The notes under the pieces were generated by a model. It saw only the letters and a program-made list of their open reading frames with translations, was not told the origin of the DNA and searched no databases. 64,000 nt of DNA from the NCBI RefSeq assembly GCF_900112335.1, contig NZ_FOLG01000003.1:248001-312000 (forward strand). The letters run 5' to 3'. Below are positions 34,749-42,442 of this stretch, one piece after another. Each line of letters starts with the position of its first letter. Position 1 is the stretch's first letter. The position numbers were made by a program, and so were the translations under genes. Origin of the DNA: Tropicimonas isoalkanivorans (GTDB lineage: Bacteria > Pseudomonadota > Alphaproteobacteria > Rhodobacterales > Rhodobacteraceae).

Positions 34749-34955
34749 TCAGGCGAGCGCGAGATTGGTCGCGCTTTCGCGGCCGTCTCGGCCGGACTCT
34801 ACGTCAAACGTCACCTTTTGAGCATCGGCAAGACCGGTAAGGCCCGCGCGCTCGACAGCCGAAATGTGGACGAAGATATCTCGGCCGCCAGATTCGGGCT
34901 CGATGAAGCCGAAGCCTTTGGAAGAATTAAACCATTTCACGGTGCCATTGGCCAT
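34749..34955 (-). CDS. cspA: Cold-shock-domain protein
   Basis: A 68-residue single cold-shock domain with both RNA-binding motifs visible: KGFGFI (RNP1, within SSKGFGFIEP) and DIFVHISAV (RNP2). Such proteins bind single-stranded RNA or DNA and act as RNA chaperones, often induced by cold or on entry to stationary phase. Length and sequence are typical of alphaproteobacterial CspA homologues. It is the first gene of a probable transcript with the fatty acid desaturase. Confidence 0.96.
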   Translation of the reverse strand: MANGTVKWFNSSKGFGFIEPESGGRDIFVHISAVERAGLTGLADAQKVTFDVESGRDGRESATNLALA

Positions 34956-35364
34956 ATCCGTGGTCTCCTGTTCTGAATGCTGCCCACACAGTGCGGCAGC
35001 CCGGCATAGTCAACTCGAGTCGATCAACTGATGCCAGGTGAACGGAGGCAGAGGTTCGCAGAGAATAACGTTAGCATACTAGAGGTGGGGCTCCGACGAG
35101 AGAGAAACAAGGGGACCCTGAGAATGAAGTGCCATTTCTCCCAAAGAATCGTTTTCGCTCTTCCGCGTGAGCTGGCGATCTGCTGGTTGCCCCCGGCCGT
35201 GACGAACAGTTTTCCCACATCATAAAGCGGACCCCGCACTCAGCAGTTTTCGGATCAATTTCGTGTGGTGCGCAATCGCCCCGGACACACCCCATCCGGC
35301 CACGCTCGGACGCGCGTGGGGGCGAGACGGGTTCGCGATCTGGACAAGGACACCACGCGGCCTA
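34956..35364. other. Intergenic region between cspA and the IS remnants
   Basis: No gene is supported here. The stretch includes the promoter and 5' leader of cspA on its left. I see no clear terminal repeat of the IS3 element within it. Confidence 0.5.
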
Positions 35365-35925
35365 GAACCGGCGGTTGAAGTGCGAGCTTGCCAGGGTGAC
35401 CGTGGAGCGCGATGTCTCAAAGAAGGCAACGGTGTGCTTCGCGCGAGGGTCCCAATGAAGTTCGCCTTCATCCGGGCGCATCGCGTGGAATTCGGCATCC
35501 GTGGCATGTGCCGGGTGCTGCGGGGCCATTTCTTCGGCTTCTATGCATGGCTCAAGGACCCGTTAAGCCACCGTGCGCAGGAGGATGCAGGTCAGACCGA
35601 ACTGATCCGGTAGGCCTAGGCCGAGAGCGGCAAGGAGTCTTGCTATCGCAAACAGACAGACGATCCGCGCGACCAGGATGAATGCATCTCGGAGAATCGT
35701 GCTGCCCGCTTGGCATCGCTGGCCGGGAACGCTGCTCAGGTGGGCCAAAAGCGCCGTCCCGGCCAATATTGCGGAACGCCTGACGTCGTTGCCGAGCACC
35801 CGCTGGAGCAGCGGTTCGAGCCGTCAGCCAGATCAGGTCTGGGTGACCGACATCACCTACCTGAGAACGCACGAAAGATGGCTGTACCTGTGCGTCGTCA
35901 TCGACCTGTGCTCCCGTCGTGTCGT
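35365..35925 (+). mobile_element. Decayed IS3-family element (orfA tail and orfB fragments)
   Basis: The end of OrfA is recognisable at 35366-35458 (ELARVTVERDVSKKATVCFARGS). OrfB starts at ATG 35455 in the usual overlapping manner (KFAFIRAHRVEFGIRGMCRVL...FYAWLK). OrfB is broken by two in-frame TAG codons (35611, 35617; normally Gln and Trp), continues through [10 protein letters not shown] and [20 protein letters not shown], then shifts frame near 35826 to [32 protein letters not shown], the D-containing integrase core. It stops abruptly at about 35925, where an IS5-type remnant begins. It cannot encode active transposase. Confidence 0.85.
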
Positions 35926-36137
35926 CGGCTGCCTGCCTCCCTTGCCCGTCGGCGGCGGCACCCAGGCCACGTCCGGATCGAACCAGATCGTCAGGGAGCC
36001 GCGCTGCTTCAGCGCTTCGCTGTAGGCCGGCCAGTTCTTGGTCTTGTAGCTCGGCGGGATGGGTCTGCTCAAGCCGGCCAGCTACCACGCTGGATTCACG
36101 AGATGAATCCCTAGCTCCACGTTTGCGCAACAAAGCC
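35926..36137 (-). mobile_element. Truncated IS5-family (IS903-like) element, 5' end
   Basis: On the minus strand, ATG 36072 begins [21 protein letters not shown], then RRGSLT-like [16 protein letters not shown] and PTGKGGRQP, the N-terminal ~49 residues of IS5-family transposases common in Rhodobacterales. The reading then runs into the IS3 remnant. Upstream, the outer end reads GGCTTTGTTGCGCAAAC (minus strand, from 36137), matching the terminal repeat style of the IS903 group. Only this one end is left. The IS5 copy probably inserted into, or recombined with, the IS3 element. Confidence 0.8.
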
Positions 36138-36221
36138 CCGCGCAGAAGTAAACCGTCAGCGCGAATGAACAGTGTGGCATAAGCGCCTTGAGAGAACCGA
36201 CCCGTTACCAAAGATCTGACC

Positions 36222-36992
36222 CTAAAGCCCCCGGTACAACGGCTTTCGTTTTTCGATGAATGCATCGACCCCTTCCTTGCGGTCTTCGGTAGAGAACAGG
36301 ATGTTGTGGGCGTTCCGCTCCAAGACCAGAGCGGCGGGCAGCGCGCAGTCCGCACCCTGAAGTACCACCTCCTTGATTTGCCGCACTGCAAGCGGAGGCA
36401 TGCGCGCGATCTTCTGCGCCAACGCAAGGGCTGCTGCTTCGGCCTGCCCCGATGGCGTCAGTTCCGAAACCAGCCCCATCTCCGCCGCCAAAGAGGCCGG
36501 GATGCGGTCTCCTGTCAGGAGATAACGCATGGCCCGGAACTTTCCCACGGCGCGCGGAAGCCGCTGCGTCCCGCCGGCGCCCGGAAGGATGCCTAGACGC
36601 ACCTCGGGAAAGGCGAATTGCGCGTCTTCAGCGGCCAGTATGATGTCGCAGTGCATGGCAAGCTCGGCCCCTCCCCCCAGCGCCAGCCCCTCGACGGCGG
36701 CAATGATCGGGCGCGGACAGGCAGCGATGGGCGCCCAGATCCGCTGCAATTCGAGCGCCATGATCTGTGGTGCATCGTGATCGGCGAATTCCTTGATGTC
36801 GCCTCCGGCGGCAAAAATCTTCGATCCACCAGAGACGACGATAGCACGCACGTCCGGGTCATCGGCGGCGGCGGAAATGGCAGCCGCAAGAGCCCGGCGC
36901 AGGGGGATGTTGAGCGCGTTCAGCGCCTCGGGCCGGTTCAACCGCAGCAGCAACACGGCATCGTGACGTTCCTGGATCAGCTCCTCGGCCAT
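36222..36992 (-). CDS. Enoyl-CoA hydratase (crotonase type)
   Basis: A 256-residue crotonase with both catalytic glutamates: GGGAELAMHCD and FPEVRLGILPGAGGTQRL, equivalent to Glu144 and Glu164 of rat crotonase. The oxyanion-hole strand FAAGGDIKEF is present. It should hydrate trans-2-enoyl-CoA in beta-oxidation. It is last in a four-gene minus-strand run with another crotonase (3 bp upstream), an MDR oxidoreductase and a third crotonase. It is the only crotonase here with a full canonical active site in canonical surroundings. Confidence 0.93.
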   Translation of the reverse strand: MAEELIQERHDAVLLLRLNRPEALNALNIPLRRALAAAISAAADDPDVRAIVVSGGSKIFAAGGDIKEFADHDAPQIMALELQRIWAPIAACPRPIIAAVEGLALGGGAELAMHCDIILAAEDAQFAFPEVRLGILPGAGGTQRLPRAVGKFRAMRYLLTGDRIPASLAAEMGLVSELTPSGQAEAAALALAQKIARMPPLAVRQIKEVVLQGADCALPAALVLERNAHNILFSTEDRKEGVDAFIEKRKPLYRGL

Positions 36993-36995
36993 CGC

Positions 36996-37796
36996 TCAGC
37001 GCCCCGTGAACTGCGGCGCGCGTTTCTCGATGAAGCTGCGGACACCCTCTGCGGCGTCCTCGGACTGGCGAAGAACGCTGCGGATTTCGTCGAACTGTGC
37101 CACAGCAGCTGCCGAGCCCTGCTCCATTGCGGTGCGGGCATTCCGGCGCGTTGCGGCCACGGCCAGCGGCGCAGAGCCTTCGGCAATTTGCAGCGCCAAG
37201 ACGCGGGCACGCTCGTCGACCTCGGATGCCGGCGTGATTTCCTGCACGAACCCGAAGCGCAGCGCGGTCTGTGCGTCCCATTCGTCCCCGGTCAGAAGGT
37301 AGCGCATGGCGTTGCCCCAACCGGCGCGCTCGACCATGCGGACAGTGGCTCCGCCCGCCGCCATGATGCCGCGCTTCACTTCCATCTGGCCAAACCGGCA
37401 GTCGTCTGCGGCGATCACGATATCGGCGCTCAGCGAAAGTTCCACGCCGACAGTGAAGCAAATGCCCTTCGCCGCCATTACCAGAGGCGTCGTCCGGTAA
37501 GGCGGGCACAGGTCCCAGACGTCGATCATGCCCTCGGGATAGATCGATTCCCCGCGCCTCCATGCCTCGGAGATCTTCGGCAGGTCGAGCCCTGCAGTGA
37601 AGTTGTTTCCGTTGGCGCGGAGCAGGATCACGCGGATCGTCGCATCCTTTTCCGCAGCGTCGATGGCCGCAGTTAAGCTGCGCATCATCTCGGGCGTGAA
37701 ACCGTTCAGCTTCTTCGGTCTGTCCAGCACGATTTCCGCCAGAGGTCCTTGGCGCAGCGTCAGGATGCGACCTTCGGCCGGGGCCTCGTCTGTCAT
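36996..37796 (-). CDS. Enoyl-CoA hydratase/isomerase family protein
   Basis: The 266-residue crotonase-fold protein retains glutamates at both hydratase positions (TVGVELSLSAD and QMEVKRGIMAAGG), but the second loop differs strongly from the usual IPGAGGTQRL. The oxyanion-hole segment is NFTAGLDL. A hydratase or a related hydrolase/lyase reaction is possible. It overlaps the upstream MDR gene by four bases (ATGA) and lies 3 bp before the next crotonase, so all are one transcript. The substrate is probably an unsaturated acyl-CoA from the same pathway. Confidence 0.88.
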   Translation of the reverse strand: MTDEAPAEGRILTLRQGPLAEIVLDRPKKLNGFTPEMMRSLTAAIDAAEKDATIRVILLRANGNNFTAGLDLPKISEAWRRGESIYPEGMIDVWDLCPPYRTTPLVMAAKGICFTVGVELSLSADIVIAADDCRFGQMEVKRGIMAAGGATVRMVERAGWGNAMRYLLTGDEWDAQTALRFGFVQEITPASEVDERARVLALQIAEGSAPLAVAATRRNARTAMEQGSAAAVAQFDEIRSVLRQSEDAAEGVRSFIEKRAPQFTGR

Positions 37797-38809
37797 GTCC
37801 GTTCTCCGATCCGGAACAAAATCTTGCCGATGGCCTCTCGCCCTGCGATGCGGGCGGCGCCTTCGGCGAAGGATGAAAGGGGCAGCGTGCGGTCTATTTC
37901 GGCTTTCAGTCGTCCATCGGCGAGAGCGGCAAAGGCCTGGTCGAGCGCATCGAGAAGCGCGGCATCGCGGGTTCGGAACAGCCGGTCGAGCGAGGAGCCG
38001 TAGACAACAAGGTCCTTCAAGAGGACGTAATTGGCCGGGATTTGCTGGATCGCGCCACCGGCAAAGCCGACAATGGCGAAGCGCCCGCCGGGCTTCAGAC
38101 TGCGCAGGGCGCCTTCGGCCACCACACCGCCAACCATGTCGATGACCGCATCGACCTGGCCGATTCCGGCCGCGTCCAGACCGGCGCGCAGGCCGCGGAC
38201 CGGATCGCCGATCCTGTCGGAACGGACGACCGCCCCTGCGCCGAGCCGCAAGGCCGCGGCCACCTTCTCGTCCGAGGACACCAGTGCGATGGGGGTCGCT
38301 CCCAGAAGCCGCGCATATTGCAGGGCCATGGAACCCACGCCCCCCGCGGCGCCGGTGACCAGCACGGTCTCTCCCGGCTGAAGGTCGAGCCGCAGTTTTA
38401 TCGCGGCGACCACCGTCGCGATGACGGTACCCGTCGCCGCCGCGTTGGCAAAGCTGACGCCATCGGGCAGCGGCACGCAGGTATGGGCGGGGACAGCGGC
38501 GTATTCGGCAAATGCGCCGAAGGGCGGCTGCGCTGCCACCCGGTCACCGATGGATACGCCCTCCACCCATTGGCCCAGAGCCACGACCTCGCCCGCGATG
38601 TCTCGGCCGGGCACGAAGGGAAGCGTCGGCTTCACCTGGTAGCCGCCCTCGATCATCAGCAGGTCCGGAAAGTTCAGTGCTGCGCCGCCTGAGCGGATTA
38701 GCACCTCTCCGGCACCGGGCTGCGGCACCGGCACCTGCTCGATCGCCGCGTCCCGCCAGTCGCCGTAGTTGCGGACGACCAGCGCCTCCATGGTTTCGGG
38801 TAGGGTCAT
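37793..38809 (-). CDS. NADPH:quinone oxidoreductase-like MDR protein
   Basis: The 338-residue protein is a zinc-independent medium-chain dehydrogenase/reductase of the quinone oxidoreductase branch. It has an N-terminal GroES-like domain (GEVLIRSGGAALNFPDLLMIEG, FVPGRDIAGEV) and a Rossmann domain with VTGAAGGVGSMALQYARLLGA near residues 143-163. Structural-zinc cysteines are missing. In this setting it more likely reduces an enoyl-CoA or enone than a quinone. It overlaps both neighbours by four bases, so translation is coupled across three genes. Confidence 0.9.
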   Translation of the reverse strand: MTLPETMEALVVRNYGDWRDAAIEQVPVPQPGAGEVLIRSGGAALNFPDLLMIEGGYQVKPTLPFVPGRDIAGEVVALGQWVEGVSIGDRVAAQPPFGAFAEYAAVPAHTCVPLPDGVSFANAAATGTVIATVVAAIKLRLDLQPGETVLVTGAAGGVGSMALQYARLLGATPIALVSSDEKVAAALRLGAGAVVRSDRIGDPVRGLRAGLDAAGIGQVDAVIDMVGGVVAEGALRSLKPGGRFAIVGFAGGAIQQIPANYVLLKDLVVYGSSLDRLFRTRDAALLDALDQAFAALADGRLKAEIDRTLPLSSFAEGAARIAGREAIGKILFRIGERT

Positions 38810-39627
38810 TCCAGGTCCTCGACGCCGGCGAAGTCCGGTGGGCGCTTTTCCTTCCAGCTGGCGACGCCCTCGCGGAAGTCATCGCTGTCGTTGGTCTCTA
38901 TCATATGCTGGTTGGCCATGCGGACGTGGTCGTGCAGGTTCTGATACGGCACATCCCACAGAAGCTGTTTCATCCGCATCATCGAACCCGGGGCGCACCA
39001 GGTCGCGAGTTCCTCGGCATAGGCACGGGTCTCGGCCTCCAACTCTGCCGCCGGAATGGCGCGGTTCACGACGCCGAGTTGCTTGGCCTCTTCCCCCTTG
39101 AAACGGCGGGCGGACAGCAAAAGGTCGAGCGCATTCGCGTGTCCCGCGACGCGCGCAAGCATCCAGGCCATCCCGTATTCCGCCGACAGCCCGCGGCGCG
39201 CGAAGGCGGTGGTGAATACCGCATCTTTAGAGGCGAGCCGGACGTCGCACATGAGCGCATAAACCATCCCGAGCCCGGCGCAGGCGCCGTTGATCATGCC
39301 GATCACGGGCTTGCGGATGCGGGCGAAATAGGTGTGCCGGGTCTGGTAGTCCGGGCGGGCGTCGATGTCGAAGGCGCGGGGCAGCTTCGTCAGCAAGGCC
39401 TTCGGGTCGATATCGCCGAAGCCGTTGATGTCGCCGCCCGCACAGAAGGCCCGCCCTGCGCCGGTCAGAATGATGGCGCGCACCTCTCTGTCGCCATCCG
39501 CGCGCCACATGGCGTCGTGCAATTCGGCGACGATCTCGTCGTTGAGAGAGTTCATCGCCTCCGGTCGGTTCAGCGTGATCGTGGCGACCCGGTTGCGGGC
39601 CTCGTAGAGGATTGTCTCGTAAGTCAT
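38806..39627 (-). CDS. Crotonase-fold protein lacking both hydratase glutamates
   Basis: A 273-residue crotonase superfamily member with the oxyanion-hole strand FCAGGDINGF. At the two catalytic positions the sequence reads GLGMVYALMCD and TTAFARRGLSAEYGMAW, so both crotonase glutamates are replaced; only the Glu in SAEYG is nearby. Hydration is therefore doubtful. Isomerase, hydrolase or ring-cleavage chemistry is more likely. It is the first gene of the four-gene run and is divergent from the nitronate monooxygenase-like gene. Confidence 0.85.
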   Translation of the reverse strand: MTYETILYEARNRVATITLNRPEAMNSLNDEIVAELHDAMWRADGDREVRAIILTGAGRAFCAGGDINGFGDIDPKALLTKLPRAFDIDARPDYQTRHTYFARIRKPVIGMINGACAGLGMVYALMCDVRLASKDAVFTTAFARRGLSAEYGMAWMLARVAGHANALDLLLSARRFKGEEAKQLGVVNRAIPAAELEAETRAYAEELATWCAPGSMMRMKQLLWDVPYQNLHDHVRMANQHMIETNDSDDFREGVASWKEKRPPDFAGVEDLE

Positions 39628-39845
39628 TGGTCTTCCGGAAGATCTGGGACGGCCTGACGGCCTTTTACGTGATATTTGCGCGTCGCGGGAGTTTTGACGA
39701 GCCGTCCTGCACCAATCATCACGGTTGTGTCGATCCCCGCCGCAACCGGCCCAGCGGCTTCAAGCTTCGACCCGCGCCGTCATAGTCAGTCACGCCACAG
39801 TGTCGCCAAGGGGCCATCCGCCCGCACGACAGGAGAGACAGTAAC

Positions 39846-40853
39846 ATGCGAGACCCGATCTTCCGAACCGAGATCACACGAATGCTGGACATCCGTCACC
39901 CGATCCTCTGTGGAGGGCTGGGACCGGGCGTATCCGACGGCGCCTATGTCGCGGCGGTCGTGAATGCGGGCGGCATGGGATTCGTGGTCTCGTCCGGCTA
40001 TGATGCGCCGGACGAGTTTGAGCGGCAGCTGGCCATCTGCCGCGAGCGGGTTGGAGGGCGCGGTTTCGGCGTCAACCTCTACATCTCGCGGCAGGCGGGC
40101 GGGATCGAACGGGTGACGGACCTGCTGCCGCTGCTCAAGCGGCACGGGGTCACCTGTGTCGAGACGGCTGGCGCCAGCCCCGAACCGATCGTGCCGGTCC
40201 TGAAGGGCATGGACATCCGCATCCTGCACAAAGTACCCGCGATCCGTTATGTCGCCACCGCCGAGCGTGTCGGCGCCGATGCGGTGATTGTCGTGGGCCA
40301 GGAATGCGGCGGACATCCCGGCGTCTATATGATCGGCTCCATGGTGCAGGCCGCACAGGCGCCGCGCGCCACGGCTCTTCCCACGATCGTTGCCGGAGGA
40401 TTTGCCACGGGACGGCAGCTGGTCTCGGCACTCGCCATGGGCAATGCAGCCATGTTGATGGGGTCGCGGATGATGGTTGCCGAGGAACTCTGGATCGACA
40501 GGAAGATCAAGGACTTTGCAGTGCGTTCCGACGGCAGCGAAGGGATGGTCGTCAAGAAGATCTTCCGCGACAATCATCGGGTGCTGGGCAATGACAGCGC
40601 CCGGGCCGTCCTTGCGCTCGAGGCCGAAGGCAATACCGATTTCGACAGCTACCGCCCGCATGTCGTCGGCGGCGTCACGCGCGAGGCCTATCGGTCCGGC
40701 GATCCGTCGACCGGAATGATCGACTGGGGCCAGGCGATGGGGTTCGCCGACCGCGTGGCCAGCGTCGAATCGATCTTCGACGAGATCATCGACGACGCCT
40801 CCGCAGCGATGGCGCATCTGGGAACTGTCCAGGCGGGGAAGGCCGTGGCATGA
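39846..40853 (+). CDS. Nitronate monooxygenase-like FMN protein
   Basis: The 335-residue TIM-barrel flavoprotein belongs to the 2-nitropropane dioxygenase/NMO family: GGLGPGVSDGAYVAAVVNAGG near the N-terminus, GQECGGHPGVY with the candidate catalytic His, VAGGFATGRQLVSALAMGNAAMLMGSR for FMN phosphate. Many family members are not nitronate oxidases; several are enoyl-ACP reductase-like (FabK) or unknown. Between crotonases and a CoA ligase, an enoyl-CoA/enoate oxidoreductase role is a fair alternative. Its stop overlaps the ligase start by four bases. Confidence 0.87.
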   Translation: MRDPIFRTEITRMLDIRHPILCGGLGPGVSDGAYVAAVVNAGGMGFVVSSGYDAPDEFERQLAICRERVGGRGFGVNLYISRQAGGIERVTDLLPLLKRHGVTCVETAGASPEPIVPVLKGMDIRILHKVPAIRYVATAERVGADAVIVVGQECGGHPGVYMIGSMVQAAQAPRATALPTIVAGGFATGRQLVSALAMGNAAMLMGSRMMVAEELWIDRKIKDFAVRSDGSEGMVVKKIFRDNHRVLGNDSARAVLALEAEGNTDFDSYRPHVVGGVTREAYRSGDPSTGMIDWGQAMGFADRVASVESIFDEIIDDASAAMAHLGTVQAGKAVA

Positions 40854-42400
40854 GCGGAACGCAGGAGGCCAACATGGCTGTTCACGAGCCGGGCGCACCG
40901 GACTGCCGGACGGTTCCCGATCTCGTCGACCGGGCAGCACAGGAGGCGCCGGAAGCGCCCGCCCTCCTGACCGCCGATGTCGCGCTGAGTTACGGCGACC
41001 TTGCCCGTATCACGCGCGACCTAGCGGCAGAGTTGAAGGCGCGCGGGCTCGAACCCGGAGACCGGTTGCTGATTGTCGCCGAGAACGACCTCGCGTCTCC
41101 CGTTCTGATGCTGGCGGCGGAACGTGTCGGGGCTTGGCCTGCGATCCTGAATGCCCGGGTCCCCGCAGTCGAGATCGCCAAGCTGCACAACCTAATCGAC
41201 CCGCGTCTGACGGTGGTGACATCGGACGCGGGATCGGAGAAATCACGCGCGGCTATGGAGGGGCATGATTTCGCGCCGCTCATGATCGAGGGGGCTGGCA
41301 CCGTCGGCTGCGCGGTGCACGCCCCGGGGCCAGCCGATACGACCGATCCGCCTGCCGGAGACGTGGCGCTGGTGCTGTTCTCCTCCGGGACAACGGGCAT
41401 CCCCAAGGCAGTCCTGCACGGCCATACAGGCCTGTTGAAGCTGGGCGAAACCCTGCGGCAGGTGCGGCAGGTCTGCGCCGGGGGACGGTATGACGGCGGC
41501 GCGCCGCTGAGCCACGTCATGGGCATCTCGACCCTGATGTCGGTGCTGGCGGCACGCGCTTCTCTGCGCCTTCTGCCAAGGCTCGACATTCCGGACTTGG
41601 CGGCCCAGCTTGCGGCAGGGCAACTGACACACCTGTCCTACGTGCCGACAGTGTACACCCGCCTGCTGGACCACATCGACCACCACGGCATCGACGTTTC
41701 CGGTCACCGGCTCGAATACATCTCGTCGGGGGGTGCGCCGCTCGATCCGACGCTGAAGGCCCGCGTCGAAGCCCTGTTCGGGACGGTTCTGGTGAATGGC
41801 TACGGGATGACCGAATGCTGCCCGATCGCCCGCACACCTCCCGAACCCGGCGCCGCGCCCGGCTATATCGGCAAGGCCGAGCCCGGTTCCGAGATGACGG
41901 TGCGGCGCCGGGACGGAACCGAAGCGGAGCGCGGAGAGACCGGAGAGATCTGGGCACGGGCCGCGGCGACAATGCTGGGGTATTTCCGCAACCCCGACGC
42001 CACCAAGGCGGCCATGCGGCCCGGCGGCTGGGTTGCCACGGGCGATCTGGGGTCGATGGACCGCCGCGGTGGCGTGACCATCGCAGGACGCGCCAAGGAA
42101 ATGATCATCCGTTCCGGCTTCAACGTCTTTCCGGCCGAGGTTGAGGATGTCATCAACAGCCATCCCGCGGTCGTCCAGTCAGCGGTGTTCGGCAAACCTG
42201 CTCCGAACGGCGATGAGTACGTCGTCGCCGTCGTGCAACTTAGACCGGGTGAGACACTGACTTGGGGCACGCTGGTTCAGTGGCTCAAGGAACGACTCGC
42301 CGCGTACAAGGTTCCGCACCTCATCCACTTTTCGCCGGACCTGCCAATCGGCCCGACGGGCAAGATTCTCAAACGCGAACTCGCCCGCCAGTTCGGGTAA
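40850..42400 (+). CDS. AMP-forming acyl-CoA synthetase
   Basis: This 516-residue adenylating enzyme has the P-loop-like A3 motif LFSSGTTGIPKAVLHGH, the A5 motif NGYGMTECCP, the hinge region TGDLGSMDRRGGVTIAGRAKEMIIRSG, and the C-terminal catalytic lysine in PIGPTGKILKREL. It activates a carboxylic acid to its acyl-CoA through an acyl-adenylate. Coupled to the NMO-like gene by ATGA, it probably feeds substrate into the enzymes encoded around it. It is one of three acyl-CoA-forming enzymes in this island, suggesting several acid intermediates or salvage of hydrolysed thioesters. Confidence 0.93.
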   Translation: MSGTQEANMAVHEPGAPDCRTVPDLVDRAAQEAPEAPALLTADVALSYGDLARITRDLAAELKARGLEPGDRLLIVAENDLASPVLMLAAERVGAWPAILNARVPAVEIAKLHNLIDPRLTVVTSDAGSEKSRAAMEGHDFAPLMIEGAGTVGCAVHAPGPADTTDPPAGDVALVLFSSGTTGIPKAVLHGHTGLLKLGETLRQVRQVCAGGRYDGGAPLSHVMGISTLMSVLAARASLRLLPRLDIPDLAAQLAAGQLTHLSYVPTVYTRLLDHIDHHGIDVSGHRLEYISSGGAPLDPTLKARVEALFGTVLVNGYGMTECCPIARTPPEPGAAPGYIGKAEPGSEMTVRRRDGTEAERGETGEIWARAAATMLGYFRNPDATKAAMRPGGWVATGDLGSMDRRGGVTIAGRAKEMIIRSGFNVFPAEVEDVINSHPAVVQSAVFGKPAPNGDEYVVAVVQLRPGETLTWGTLVQWLKERLAAYKVPHLIHFSPDLPIGPTGKILKRELARQFG

Positions 42401-42442
42401 TTGCCGCCACCGCTGATCCTGCACCACCTCCCAAGGACTGCC

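Noticed and set aside
35024-35239. 71-codon minus-strand frame upstream of the IS3 remnant
   Set aside because: No similarity to a known family, no convincing ribosome binding site, and it sits in a decayed mobile-element neighbourhood.
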